NCBI RefSeq assembly: GCF_029227915.1
Contig: NC_079878.1
Coordinates: 3,660,001-3,724,000, forward strand
DNA length: 64,000 nucleotides
DNA from: Hydractinia symbiolongicarpus
Lineage: Eukaryota > Cnidaria > Hydrozoa > Anthoathecata > Hydractiniidae
Direction: 5' to 3'
In this document: in pieces, positions 13,691 to 26,335 of the stretch
How positions within the stretch are numbered: the first letter of the stretch is position 1
How the letters are laid out: each line of letters starts with the position of its first letter
Notes under the pieces: generated by a model
Told to the model about the DNA's origin: nothing
Seen by the model: only the letters and a program-made list of their open reading frames with translations
The model's database searches: none
Translations under genes and position numbers: made by a program

Positions 13691-14071
13691 CACCACTAAA
13701 ACGCATGGGACTTGTAGTTTTCAAAAATGTTTTCATTTTTGATGAGACGCTGAATAAAAGAAGTTTAATCGCCGGCAAACGAAAACCTGCGATTTTTCGT
13801 AAATCCTGGGCTTGGCCCGTATAGTAGAATGTATACAAAGAAAGTACCCAGGGAGTAAACTCATTTCCCGAACGATTTTTTAATTTATTTTTTCACCACT
13901 AAAACGCATGAGACTTGTAGTTTTCGGAAATGTTTTCATTTTTGATGAGACGCTTAATGAAAGTGGTTTAATCGCCGGCAAACGAAAACCCGCGATTTCC
14001 CGTAAAGCCCGGGCTTGGCCCGTATAGTCGAATGTATACAAAGAAAGTACCCTGTGAATAAACTCATTTCC

Positions 14072-15312
14072 AAAACGATTTTTTAAATTATCTTTTCACC
14101 ACTAAAACGCATGAGATTTGCAGTTTTTAAAAATGTTTTCATTTTTGATGAGACGCTGAATAAAAGAAGTTTATTCGCCGGCAAACGAAAACCTGCGATT
14201 TCCCGTAAACCCCGGACTCGGCCCGTATAGTCAAAAGTATACAAAGAAAGTACCCAGGGAGTAAACTCATTTCCCGAACGATTTTTTATATTATTTTTTC
14301 ACCACTAAAGCGCATGGGACTTGTATTTTACAAAAATGTTTTCATTTTTGATGAGACGCTGAATAAAAGAGGTTTAATCGCCGGCAAACGAAAACCTGCG
14401 ATTTCCCGTAAATCCCGGACTCGGCCCGTATAGTCAAAAGTATACAAAGAAAGTACCCAGGGAGTAAACTCATTTCCCGAACGATTTTTTAAATTATTAT
14501 TTCACCACTAAAGCCCATGAGACTTGTAGTTTTTAAAAATGTTTTCATTTTTGATGAGACGCTGAATAAAAGAAGTTTAATCAGCGGCAAACGAAAACCC
14601 GCGACTTCCCGTAAAACCCGGACCCGGGCGTATAGTCAAAAGTATACAAGGAAAATACCCAGGGAGTAAACTCATTTCCCGAACGATTTTTTAAATTATT
14701 TTTTCACCACTAAAACGCATAAGACTTGTAGTTTTCAGAAATGTTTTCATTTTTGATGAGACGATTAATGAAAGTGGTTTAATCGCCGGCAAACGAAAAC
14801 CCGCGATTTCCCGTAAATCCCGGGCTTGGCCCGTATAGTCAAATGCATACAAAGAAAGTACCCAGGGAGTAAACTCATTTCCCGAACGATTTTTTAAATT
14901 ATTATTTAACCAATAAACCCCATGAGACTTGTAGTTTTTAAAAATGTTTTCATTTTTGATGAGACGCTGAATAAAAGAAGTTTAATCGCCGGCAAACGAA
15001 AACCTGCGACTTCCCGTAAATCCCCGACTCGGCCCGTATAGTCAAAAGTATACAAAGAAAGTACCCAGGGAGTAAACTCATTTCCCGAACGATTTTTTAT
15101 ATTATTTTTTCACCACTAAAACGCAAAAGACTTGTAGTTTTTAAAATTGTTTTCATTTTTGATGGGACGCTGAATAAAAGAAGCTTAATCGCCGGCACAC
15201 GAAAACCCGCGATTTCCCGTAAACCCCGGACTCGGCCCGTATAGTCAAAAGTATACAAAGAAAGTACCCAGGGAGTAAACTCATTTCCCGAACGATTTTT
15301 TAAATTATTATT
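14072..15312. repeat. Junction between the large copies and a third 5-monomer set
   Basis: The unit starting near 14098 begins with a B-type head (GAGATTTGCAG, following TTATCTTTTCACC) and ends as A-type (ACCCCGGACTCGG, GTCAAAAG). From 14299 the order GCGCATGGG, GCCCATGAG (14502), ACGCATAAG (14704), AACCAATAAACCCC (14907), ACGCAAAAG (15110) repeats the 5-monomer set of 4344-6371. This suggests the larger duplicated segment began upstream of 6430, near the 5-monomer block, and that this is where copy 2 starts. Confidence 0.7.
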
Positions 15313-16527
15313 TCACCACTAAAGCCCATGAGACTTGTAGTTTTTAAAAATGTTTTCATTTTTGATGAGACGCTGAATAAAAGAAGTTTAATCAGCGGCA
15401 AACGAAAACCCGCGACTTCCCGTAAAACCCGGACCCGGGCGTATAGTCAAAAGTATACAAGGAAAATACCCAGGGAGTAAACTCATTTCCCGAACGATTT
15501 TTTAAATTATTTTTTCACCACTAAAACGCATAAGACTTGTAGTTTTCAGAAATGTTTTCATTTTTGATGAGACGATTAATGAAAGTGGTTTAATCGCCGG
15601 CAAACGAAAACCCGCGATTTCCCGTAAATCCCGGACTCGGCCCGTATAGTCAAAAGTATACAAAGAAAGTACCCAGGGAGTAAACTCATTTCCCGAACGA
15701 TTTTTTAAATTATTATTTCACCACTAAAGCCCATGAGACTTGTAGTTTTTAAAAATGTTTTCATTTTTGATGAGACGCTGAATAAAAGAAGTTTAATCAG
15801 CGGCAAACGAAAACCCGCGACTTCCCGTAAAACCCGGACCCGGGCGTATAGTCAAAAGTATACAAGGAAAATACCCAGGGAGTAAACTCATTTCCCGAAC
15901 GATTTTTTAAATTATTTTTTCACCACTAAAACGCATAAGACTTGTAGTTTTCAGAAATGTTTTCATTTTTGATGAGACGATTAATGAAAGTGGTTTAATC
16001 GCCGGCAAACGAAAACCCGCGATTTCCCGTAAATCCCGGACTCGGCCCGTATAGTCAAAAGTATACAAAGAAAGTACCCAGGGAGTAAACTCATTTCCCG
16101 AACGATTTTTTAAATTATTATTTCACCACTAAAGCCCATGAGACTTGTAGTTTTTAAAAATGTTTTCATTTTTGATGAGACGCTGAATAAAAGAAGTTTA
16201 ATCAGCGGCAAACGAAAACCCGCGACTTCCCGTAAAACCCGGACCCGGGCGTATAGTCAAAAGTATACAAGGAAAATACCCAGGGAGTAAACTCATTTCC
16301 CGCACGATTTTTTAAATTATTTTTTCACCACTAAAACGCATAAGACTTGTAGTTTTCAGAAATGTTTTCATTTTTGATGAGACGATTAATGAAAGTGGTT
16401 TAATCGCCGGCAAACGAAAACCCGCGATTTCCCGTAAATCCCGGGCTTGGCCCGTATAGTCGAATGCATACAAAGAAAGTACCCAGGGAGTAAACTCATT
16501 TCCCGAACGATTTTTTAAATTATTATT
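15313..16527. repeat. Dimeric tandem repeat, 405 bp x 3
   Basis: Three consecutive pairs start at 15313, 15718 and 16123. Each pair has a first unit with AAAGCCCATGAG, CAGCGGCAAACG, ACCCGGACCCGGGCG and ACAAGGAAAATACC, and a second unit with ACGCATAAGAC and GACGATTAATGAAAGTGG. The pairs are almost identical; the third has CGCACGATT in place of CGAACGATT. The same pair occurs singly at 4750, 5764, 14502 and 16934, so this is a local amplification of two members of the 5-monomer set. Confidence 0.9.
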
Positions 16528-17338
16528 TAACCAATAAACCCCATGAGACTTGTAGTTTTTAAAAATGTTTTCATTTTTGATGAGACGCTTAATGAAAGTG
16601 GTTTAATCGCCGGCAAACGAAAACCCGCGATTTCCCGTAAATCCCGGGCTTGGCCCGTATAGTCGAATGTATACAAAGAAAGTACCCTGTGAGTAAACTC
16701 ATTTCCAAAACGATTTTTTATATTATTTTTTCACCACTAAAGCGCATCGGACTTGTAGTTTACAAAAATGTTTTCATTTTTGATGAGACGCTGAATAAAA
16801 GAAGTTTAATCGCCGGCAAACGAAAACCTGCGATTTCCCATAAATCCCGAACTCGGCCCGTATAGTCAAAAGTATACAAAGAAAGTACCCAGGGAGTAAA
16901 CTCATTTCCCGAACGATTTTTTAAATTATTATTTCACCACTAAAGCCCATGAGACTTGTAGTTTTTAAAAATGTTTTCATTTTTGATGAGACGCTGAATA
17001 AAAGAAGTTTAATCAGCGGCAAACGAAAACCCGCGACTTCCCGTAAAACCCGGACCCGGGCGTATAGTCAAAAGTATACAAGGAAAATACCCAGGGAGTA
17101 AACTCATTTCCCGAACGATTTTTTAAATTATTTTTTCACCACTAAAACGCATAAGACTTGTAGTTTTCAGAAATGTTTTCATTTTTGATGAGACGCTTAA
17201 TGAAAGTGGTTTAATCGCCGGCAAACGAAAACCCGCGATTTCCCGTAAATCCCGGGCTTGGCCCGTATAGTCGAATGTATACAAAGAAAGTACCCTGTGA
17301 GTAAACTCATTTCCAAAACGATTTTTTAAAGTATCTTT
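16528..17338. repeat. Four satellite monomers linking the dimer block to the 244-bp unit
   Basis: Starts at 16528, 16731, 16934 and 17136. The first changes type internally, from an AACCAATAAACCCC head to a B-type core and tail (GCTTGGCCCG, CCTGTGAG, CCAAAACG). The second has GCGCATCGGAC. The region repeats the 5-monomer-set marks and leads into the second large copy. Only satellite is present. Confidence 0.8.
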
Positions 17339-17582
17339 TCACCACTAAAACGCATGAGACTTGTAGTTGTCAAAAATGTTTTCATTTTTGATGAGACGCT
17401 GAAAAAAAGAAGTTTAATTGCCGGCAAACGAAAACCCGCCATTTCCCGTAAACCCCGGACTCGGCCCATATAGTCAAAAGTATACAAAGAATGTACCCGG
17501 GGAGTAAACTCATTTCCCATGTATACAAAGAAAGTACCCTGTGATTAAACTCATTTCCAAAACGATTTTTTAAATTATTTTT
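17339..17582 (+). repeat. 244-bp variant monomer, copy 4
   Basis: Matches the copy at 6575-6818, including TAGTTGTC and AAAGAATGTACC, at an offset of 10,764 bp. First doubled segment 17480-17520. It marks the left part of the second copy of the ~8 kb duplication. Confidence 0.92.
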
Positions 17583-17988
17583 TCACCACTAAAACGCATG
17601 AGACTTGTATTTTTCAAAAATGTTTTCATTTTTGGTGAGACGCTTATTAAAAGAAGTTTAATCGCCGGCAAACGAAAACCCGCCATTTCCCGTAAACCCC
17701 GGACTCGGCCCGTATAGTCAAAAGTATACAAAGAAAGTACCCAGGGAGTAAACTCATTTCCCGAACGATTTTTTATATTATTTTTTCACCACTAAAACGC
17801 ATGAGACTTGTAGTTTTTAAAATTGTTTTCATTTTTGATGGGACGCTGAATAAAAGAAGCTTAATCGCCGGCACACGAAAACCCGCGATTTCCCGTAAAT
17901 CCCGGACTGGGCCCGTATAGTCAAAAGTATACAAAGAAAGTACCCAGGGAGTAAACTCATTTCCCGAACGATTCTTTAAATTATTTTT

Positions 17989-19204
17989 TCACCACTAAAA
18001 CGCATGAGACTTGTAGTTTTCAAAAGTGTTTTCATTTTTGATGAGACGCTGAATAAAAGAAGTTTAATCGCTGGCAAACGAAAACCCGCGATTTCCCGTA
18101 AATCCCGGACTCGGCCCGTATAGTCAAAAGTATACAAAGAAGGTACCCAGAGAGTAAACTCATTTCCCGAACGATTTTTTAAATTATTTTTTCACCACTA
18201 AAACGCATGAGACTTGTAGTTTGCGGAAATGTTTTTATTTTTGATGAGACGCTTAATGAAAGTGGTTTAATCGCCGGCAAACGAAAACCCGCGATTTCCC
18301 GTAAATCCCGGACTCGGCCGTATAGTCAAAAGTATACAAAGAAGGTACCCAGGGAGTAAACTCATTTCCCGAACGATTTTTTAAATTTTTTTTTCACCAC
18401 TAAAACGCATGAGACTTGTAATTTTTAGAAATGTTTTCATTTTTGATGAGACGCTTAATGAAAGTGGTTTAATCGCCGGCAAACGAAAATCCGCGATTTC
18501 CCGTAGATCCCGGATTTGGCCCGTATAGTCAAATGTATACAAAGAAAGTACCCTGTGAGTAAACCCATTTCCAAAACGATTTTTTAAATTATCTTTTCAC
18601 CACTAAAACGCATGAGACTTGTAGTTTTCAAAAGTGTTTTCATTTTTGATGAGACGCTGAATAAAAGAAGTTTAATCGCTGGCAAACGAAAACCCGCGAT
18701 TTCCCGTAAATCCCGGACTCGGCCCGTATAGTCAAAAGTATACAAAGAAGGTACCCAGAGAGTAAACTCATTTCCCGAACGATTTTTTAAATTATTTTTT
18801 CACCACTAAAACGCATGAGACTTGTAGTTTGCGGAAATGTTTTTATTTTTGATGAGACGCTTAATGAAAGTGGTTTAATCGCCGGCAAACGAAAACCCGC
18901 GATTTCCCGTAAATCCCGGACTCGGCCGTATAGTCAAAAGTATACAAAGAAGGTACCCAGGGAGTAAACTCATTTCCCGAACGATTTTTTAAATTTTTTT
19001 TTCACCACTAAAACGCATGAGACTTGTAATTTTTAGAAATGTTTTCATTTTTGATGAGACGCTTAATGAAAGTGGTTTAATCGCCGGCAAACGAAAATCC
19101 GCGATTTCCCGTAGATCCCGGATTTGGCCCGTATAGTCAAATGTATACAAAGAAAGTACCCTGTGAGTAAACCCATTTCCAAAACGATTTTTTAAATTAT
19201 CTTT
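17989..19204. repeat. Tandem 3-monomer repeat, 608 bp x 2, private to large copy 2
   Basis: Units at 17989 (CAAAAGTG), 18192 (TTTGCGGAAATG) and 18394 (GTAATTTTTAGAAATG) are repeated at 18597, 18800 and 19002. The first large copy has only the CAAAAGTG and GTAATTTTTAGAAATG members (7022, 7225) once each and lacks the GCGGAAATG unit, so this amplification followed the large duplication. Confidence 0.9.
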
Positions 19205-21030
19205 TCACCACTAAAACGCATGAGACTTGTAGTTTTCAAAAATGTTTTCATTTTTGATGAGACGCTGAATAAAAGAAGTTTAATCGCCGGCAAACGAAAA
19301 CCCGCCATTTCCCGTAAACCCCGGACTCGGCCCGTATAGTCAAAAGTATACAAAGAGAGTACCCAGGGAGTAAACTCATTTCCCGAACGATTTTTTAAAT
19401 TATTTTTTCACCACTAAAACGCATGAGACTTGTAGTTTACAAAAATGTTTTCATTTTTGATGAGACTCTGAATAAAAGAAGTTTAATCGCCGGCAAACGA
19501 AAACCTGCGATTTCCCGTAAATCCCGGACTCGGCCCGTATAGTCAAAAATATACAAAGAAAGTACCCAGGGAGTAAACTCATTTCCCGAACGATTTTTTA
19601 AATTATTATTTCACCACTAAAGCCCATGAGACTTGTAGTTTTTAGAAATGTTTTCATTTTTGATGAGACGCTGAATAAAAGAAGTTTAATCGCCGGCAAA
19701 CGAAAACCCGCGACTTCCCGTAACCCCGGATTCGGGCCGTATAATCAAAAGTATACAAAGAAAGTACCCAGGGAGTAAACTCATTTCCCGAACGATTTCT
19801 TAAATTATTTTTTCACCACTAAAACGCATGAGACTTGTAGTTTTCAGAAATGTTTTCATTTTTGATGAGACGCTTAATGAAAGTGGTTTAATCGCCGGCA
19901 AACGAAAACCCGCGATTTCCCGTAAATCCCGGGCTTGGCCCGTATAGTCGAATGCATACAAAGAAAGTACCCAGGAAGTAAACTCATTTCCCGAACGATT
20001 TTTTAAATTATTATTTAACCACTAAAGCCCATGAGACTTGTAGTTTTTAAATATGTTTTCATTTTTGATGAGACGCTGAATAAAAGAAGTTTAATCGCCG
20101 GCAAACGAAAACCCGCCATTTCCCGTAAACCCCGGACTCGGCCCGTATAGTCAAAAGTATACAAAGAAAGTACCCAGGGAGTAAACTCATTTCCCGAACG
20201 ATTTTTTAAATTATTTTTTCACCACTAAAGCGCATGTGACTTGTAGTTTACAAAAATATTTTCATTTTTGATGAGACGCTGAATAAAAGAAGTTTAATCG
20301 CCGGCAAACGAAAACCTGCGATTTCCCGTAAATCCCGGACTCGGCCCGTATAGTCAAAAGTATACAAAGAAAGTACCCAGGGAGTAAACTCATTTCCCGA
20401 ACGATTTTTTAAATTATTATTTCACCACTAAAGCCCATGAGACTTGTAGTTTTCAGAAATGTTTTCATTTTTGATGAGACGCTTAATGAAAGTGGTTTAA
20501 TCGCCGGCAAACGAAAACCCGCGATTTCCCGTAAATCCCGGGCTTGGCCCGTATAGTCGAATGCATACAAAGAAAGTACCCAGGGAGTAAACTCATTTCT
20601 CGAACGATTTTTTAAATTATTATTTAACCACTAAAGCTCATGAGACTTGTAGTTTTTAAAAATGTTTTTATTTTTGATGAGACGCTGAATAAAAGAAGTT
20701 TAATCGCCGGCAAACGAAAACCTGCGATTTCCCGTAAATCCCGGACTCGGCCCGTATAGCCAAAAGTATACAAAGAAAGTACCCAGGGAGTAAACTCATT
20801 TCCCGAACGATTTTTTAAATTATTATTTCCCCACTAAAGCCCATGAGACTTGTAGTTTTTAGAAATGTTTTCATTTTTGATGAGACTCTGAATAAAAGAA
20901 GTTTAATCTCCGGCAAACGAAAACCTGCGATTTCCCGTAAATCCCGGACTCGGCCCGTATAGTCAAAAGTATACAAAGAAAGTACCCAGGGAGTAAACTC
21001 ATTTCTCGAACGATTTTTTAAATTATTATT

Positions 21031-21616
21031 TAACCACTAAAGCCCATGAGACTTGTAGTTTTTAAAAATGTTTTCATTTTTGATGAGACGCTGAATAAAA
21101 GAAGTTTAATCGCCGGCAAACGAAAACCTGCGATTTCCCGTAAATCCCGGACTTGGCCCGTATGAGACTTGCAGTTTTTAAAATTTTTTTCATTTTTGAT
21201 GAGACGATTAATGAAAGAGGTTTAATCGCCGGCAAACAAAATCCTGCGATTTCCCGTAAATCCCGTAAATTCTCGAACGATTTTTTAAATTATTATTTAA
21301 CCACTAAAGCCCATGAGACTTGTAGTTTTTAAAAATGTTTTCATTTTTGATGAGACGCTGAATAAAAGAAGTTTAATCGCCGGCAAACGAAAACCTGCGA
21401 TTTCCCGTAAATCCCGGACTTGGCCCGCATGAGACTTGCAGTTTTTAAAAATTTTTTCATTTTTGATGAGACGATTAATGAAAGAGGTTTAATCGCCGGC
21501 AAACGAAATCCTGCGATTTCCCGTAAATCCCGTGCTTGGCCCCTATAGTCGAATGTATACAAAGAAAGTACCCTGTGAGTAAACTCATTTCCAGAACGAT
21601 TTTTTAAATTATTTTT
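21031..21616. repeat. Fused, internally deleted monomers (267 + 319 bp), copy 2
   Basis: Same three internal joins as at 9457-10042, at an offset of 11,574 bp, so the deletions occurred before the ~8 kb duplication. A small difference is AAAATTGTTTTC near 9757 against AAAAATGTTTTC here. Confidence 0.87.
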
Positions 21617-24043
21617 TTACCACTAAAACGCATAAGACTTGTAGTTTTTGAAAATGTTTTCATTTTTGATGAGACGCTGAATAAAAGAAGTTTAATCGCC
21701 GGCAAACGAAAACCCGCGACTTCCCGTAAATCCCGGACTCGGCCCGTATAGGCAAAAGTATACAAAGGAAGTACCCAGGGTGTAAACTCATTTCCCGAAC
21801 GATTTTTTAAATTATTATTTCATCACTAAAGGCCATGAGACTTGTAGTTTTTAAAAATGTTTTCATTTTTGATGAGACGCTGAATAAAAGAAGTTTAATC
21901 GCCGGCAAACGAAAACCCGCGATTTCCCGTAAATCCCGGGCTTGGCCGTATAGTCGAATGTATACAAAGAAAGTACCCTGTGAGTAAACTCATTTCCAAA
22001 ACGATTTTTTAAATTATCTTTTCACCACTAAAACGCATGAGACTTGCAGTTTTCAAAAATGTTTTCATTTTTGATGAGACGATTAATGAAAGAGGTTTTA
22101 TCGCCGGCAAACGAAATCCCGCGATTTCCCGTAAATCCCGGGCTTGGCCCGTATAGTCGAATGTATACAAAGAAAGTACCCTGTGAGTAAACTCATTTCC
22201 AGAACGATTTTTTAAATTATTTTTTTACCACTAAAACGCATAAGACTTGTAGTTTTCAATAATGTTTTCATTTTTGATGAGACGCTGAATAAAAGAAGTT
22301 TAATCGCCGGCAAACGAAAACCCGCGATTTCCCGTAAATCCCGGGCTTGGCCCGTATAGTCAAAAGTATACAAAGAAAGTACCCAGGAAGTAAACTCATT
22401 TCCCGAACGATTTTTTATTTTATTTTTTCACCACTTAAACGCATGAGACTTGTAGTTTTCAATAATGTTTTCATTTTTGATGAGACGCTAAATAAAAGAA
22501 GTTTAATCACCGGCAAACGAAAACCTGCGATTTCCCGTAAATCCCGGACTCGGCCCGTATAGTCAAAAGTATACAAAGAAAGTACCCAGGGAGTAAACTC
22601 ATTTCCCGAACGATTTTTTAAATTTTTTTTAACCACTAAAACGCATGAGACTTGTAGTTTTTAAAAATGTTTTCATTTTTGTTGAGACGATTAATGAAAG
22701 AGGTTTAATCGCCGGCAAACGAAATCCTGCGATTTCCCGTAAATCCCGTGCTTGGCCGTATAGTCGAATGTATACAAAGAAAGTACCCTGTGAGTAAACT
22801 CATTTCCAAAACGATTTTTTAAATTATCTTTTCACCACTAAAACGCATGAGACTTGCAGTTTTCAAAAATGTTTTCATTTTTGATGAGACGATTAATGAA
22901 AGAGGTTTAATCGCCGGCAAACGAAATCCCGCGATTTCCCGTAAATCCCGGGCTTGGCCCGTATAGTCAAAAGTATACAAAGAAAGTACCCAGGAAGTAA
23001 ACTCATTTCCCGAACGATTTTTTATTTTATTTTTTCACCACTTAAACGCATGAGACTTGTAGTTTTCAAAAATGTTTTCATTTTTGATGAGACGCTAAAT
23101 AAAAGAAGTTTAATCACCGGCAAACGAAAACCTGCGATTTCCCGTAAATCCCGGACTCGGCCCGTATAGTCAAAAGTATACAAAGAAAGTACCCAGGGAG
23201 TAAACTCATTTCCCGAACGATTTTTTAAATTTTTTTTAACCACTAAAACGCATGAGACTTGTAGTTTTCAAAAAGGTTTTCATTTTTGATGAGACGCTTC
23301 ATGAAAGAGGTATAATAGCCGGCAAACGAAAACCCTCGATTTTCCGTAAATCCCGGGCTTGGCCCGTATAGTCGAATGTATACAAAGAAAGTACCCTGTG
23401 AGTAAACTCATTTCCAGAACGATTTTTTAAATTATTTTTTCACCACTAAAACGCATAAGACTTGTAGTTTTCAAAAATGTTTTCATTTTTGATGAGACGC
23501 TAAATAAAAGAAGTTTAATCGCCGGCAAACGAAAACCCGCGATTTCCCGTAAATCCCGGGCTTGGCCCGTATAGTCAAAAGTATACAAAGAAAGTACCCA
23601 GGAAGTAAACTCATTTCCCGAACGATTTTTTAATTTATTTTTTCACCACTAAAACGCATGAGACTTGTAGTTTTCAAAATTGTTTTCATTTTTGATGAGA
23701 CGCTGAATAAAAGAAGTTTATTCGCCGGCAAACGAAAACCTGCGATTTCCCGTAAATCCCGGACTCGGCCCGTATAGTCAAAAGTATACAAAGAAAGTAC
23801 CCAGGGAGTAAAATCATTTCCCGAACGATTTTTTAAATTTTTTTTACCACTAAAACGCATAAGACTTGTAGTTTTCAAAAATTTTTTCATTTTTGATGAG
23901 ACGCTTTATGAAAGAGGTTTAATCGCCGGCAAACGAAATCCCGCGATTTCCCGTAAATCCCGGGCTTGGCCCGTATAGTCAAAAGTATACAAAGAAAGTA
24001 CCCAGGGAGTAAACTCATTTCCCGAACGATTTTTTAAATTTTT

Positions 24044-26335
24044 TTACCACTAAAACGCATGAGACTTGTAGTTTTCAAAAATGTTTTCATTTTTGATGAG
24101 ACGCTTAATGAAAGAGGTTTCATCGCCGGCAAACGAAATCCCGCGATTTCCCGTAAATTCCGGGCTTGGCCCGTATAGTCGAATGTATACAAAGAAAGTA
24201 CCCAGGGAGTAAACTCATTTCCCGAACGATTTTTTAAATTTTTTTTTCACCACTAAAACGCATGAGACTTGTAGTTTTCAAAAATGTTTTTATTTTTGAT
24301 GAGACGCTGAATAAAAGTGGTTTAATCGCCGGCAAACGAAAACCCGCGATTTCCCGTAAATCTCGGGCTTGGCCCGTATAGTCGAATGTATACAAAGAAA
24401 GCACCCAGGGAGTAAACTCATTTCCCGAACGATTTGTTCAATTTTTTTTTCACCACTAAAACGCATGAGACTTGTAGTTTTCAAAAATGTTTTCATTTTT
24501 GATGAGACGCTTAATGAAAGAGGTTTCATCGCCGGCAAACGAAATCCCGCGATTTCCCGTAAATTCCGGGCTTGGCCCGTATAGTCGAATGTATACAAAG
24601 AAAGTACCCAGGGAGTAAACTCATTTCCCGAACGATTTTTTAAATTTTTTTTTCACCACTAAAACGCATGAGACTTGTAGTTTTCAAAAATGTTTTTATT
24701 TTTGATGAGACGCTGAATAAAAGTGGTTTAATCGCCGGCAAACGAAAACCCGCGATTTCCCGTAAATCTCAGGCTTGGCCCGTATAGTCGAATGTATACA
24801 AAGAAAGTACCCAGGGAGTAAACTTATTTCCCGAACGATTTGTTCAATTTTTTTTTCACCACTAAAACGCATGAGACTTGTAGTTTTTAAAAATGTTTTC
24901 ATTTTTGATGAGACGCTGAATAAAAGAAGTTTAATCGCCGGCAAACGAAAACCCGCGATTTCCCGTAAATCCTGGGCTTGGCCCGTATAGTCGAATGTGC
25001 ACAAAGAAAGTACCCAGGAAGTAAACTCATTTCCCGAACGATTTTTTAATTTATTTTTTCACCACTAAAACGCATGGGACTTGTAGTTTTCAAAAATGTT
25101 TTCATTTTTGATGAGACGCTGAATAAAAGAAGTTTAATCGCCGGCAAACGAAAACCTGCGATTTTTCGTAAATCCTGGGCTTGGCCCGTATAGTAGAATG
25201 TATACAAAGAAAGTACCCAGGGAGTAAACTCATTTCCCGAACGATTTTTTAATTTATTTTTTCACCACTAAAACGCATGAGACTTGTAGTTTTCGGAAAT
25301 GTTTTCATTTTTGATGAGACGCTTAATGAAAGTGGTTTAATCGCCGGCAAACGAAAACCCGCGATTTCCCGTAAAGCCCGGGCTTGGCCCGTATAGTCGA
25401 ATGTATACAAAGAAAGTACCCTGTGAATAAACTCATTTCCCGAACGATTTTTTAAATTTTTTTTTTACCACTAAAACGCATGAGACTTGTAGTTTTCAAA
25501 AATGTTTTCATTTTTGATGAGACGCTTAATGAAAGAGGTTTCATCGCCGGCAAACGAAATCCCGCGATTTCCCGTAGATTCCGGGCTTGGCCCGTATAGT
25601 CGAATGTATACAAAGAAAGTACCCAGGGAGTAAACTCATTTCCCGAACGATTTTTTAAATTTTTTTTTCACCACTAAAACGCATGAGACTTGTAGTTTTC
25701 AAAAATGTTTTTATTTTTGATGAGACGCTGAATAAAAGTGGTTTAATCGCCGGCAAACGAAAACCCGCGATTTCCCGTAAATCTCGGGCTTGGCCCGTAT
25801 AGTCGAATGTATACAAAGAAAGTACCCAGGGAGTAAACTCATTTCCCGAACGATTTTTTAAATTTTTTTTTCACCACTAAAACGCTTGAGACTTGTAGTT
25901 TTTAAAAATGTTTTCATTTTTGATGAGACGCTGAATAAAAGAAGTTTAATCGCCGGCAAACGAAAACCCGCGATTTCCCGTAAATCCTGGGCTTGGCCCG
26001 TATAGTCGAATGTATACAGAGAAAGTACCCAGGAAGTAAACTCATTTCCCGAACGATTTTTTAATTTATTTTTTCACCACTAAAACGCATGGGACTTGTA
26101 GTTTTTAAAAATGTTTTCATTTTTGATGAGACGCTGAATAAAAGAAGTTTAATCGCCGGCAAACGAAAACCCGCGATTTCCCGTAAATCCTGGGCTTGGC
26201 CCGTATAGTCGAATGTATACAAAGAAAGTACCCAGGAAGTAAACTCATTTCCCGAACGATTTTTTAATTTATTTTTTCACCACTAAAACGCATGGGACTT
26301 GTAGTTTTCAAAAATGTTTTCATTTTTGATGAGAC
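24044..26335. repeat. Partial 7-monomer repeat (1421-bp spacing) at the right end of large copy 2
   Basis: Units at 24044 (GTTTCATCGCC with AAATTCCGGGC) and 24247 (GAATAAAAGTGG with AAATCTCGGGC) recur at 25465 and 25668, 1421 bp downstream. After that the order differs: a CGCTTGAGACTTG unit near 25890 and two CCTGGGCTTGG units with CGCATGGGACTTG heads follow. This region changes the array from the A-rich left part to the B-rich centre. Confidence 0.72.

Larger units (their letters stand above)
6430..14071. repeat. Large duplicated segment, copy 1 (~7.6 kb)
   Basis: Monomer order and private marks match 17194-25440. Shared landmarks are the 244-bp unit (6575), GTAATTTTTAGAAATG (7225 unit), GCGCATGTGAC (8442), the fused monomers (9457-10042), GGCCATGAGAC (about 10258), TTTTTGTTGAGACG (about 11103), AAAAAGGTTTTC (about 11899), ACGATTTGTTCAATT (about 13062 and 13468), GTGCACAAAG (about 13629) and TTCGGAAATG (about 13922). 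Copy 1 has two consecutive TTTAATCTCCGG units near 9129 and 9329 where copy 2 has one, and a unit near 11463 that copy 2 lacks. Homology ends where this copy reads TTCCAAAACG and copy 2 reads TTCCCGAACG. Confidence 0.88.
17194..25440. repeat. Large duplicated segment, copy 2 (~8.2 kb)
   Basis: Counterpart of 6430-14071. The offset steps through 10,764, 10,967, 11,169, 11,777, 11,574, 11,371 and 11,369 bp. Most steps are one monomer, or three in one case: an extra AAGCTT-bearing unit at 17786, an extra GCGGAAATG unit at 18192, a 608-bp tandem gain, then losses of one unit near 20.9 kb and one near 23.0 kb. A last 2-bp step is T-tract length. Between steps the two copies differ at few positions. 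This pattern fits duplication followed by whole-monomer gains and losses in each copy. Confidence 0.88.

Noticed and set aside
6430-25440. Pure assembly artefact as explanation of the ~8 kb duplication
   Set aside because: The copies differ by whole monomers at several places and by scattered substitutions, which a simple duplicated contig would not show. It cannot be fully excluded without long reads.
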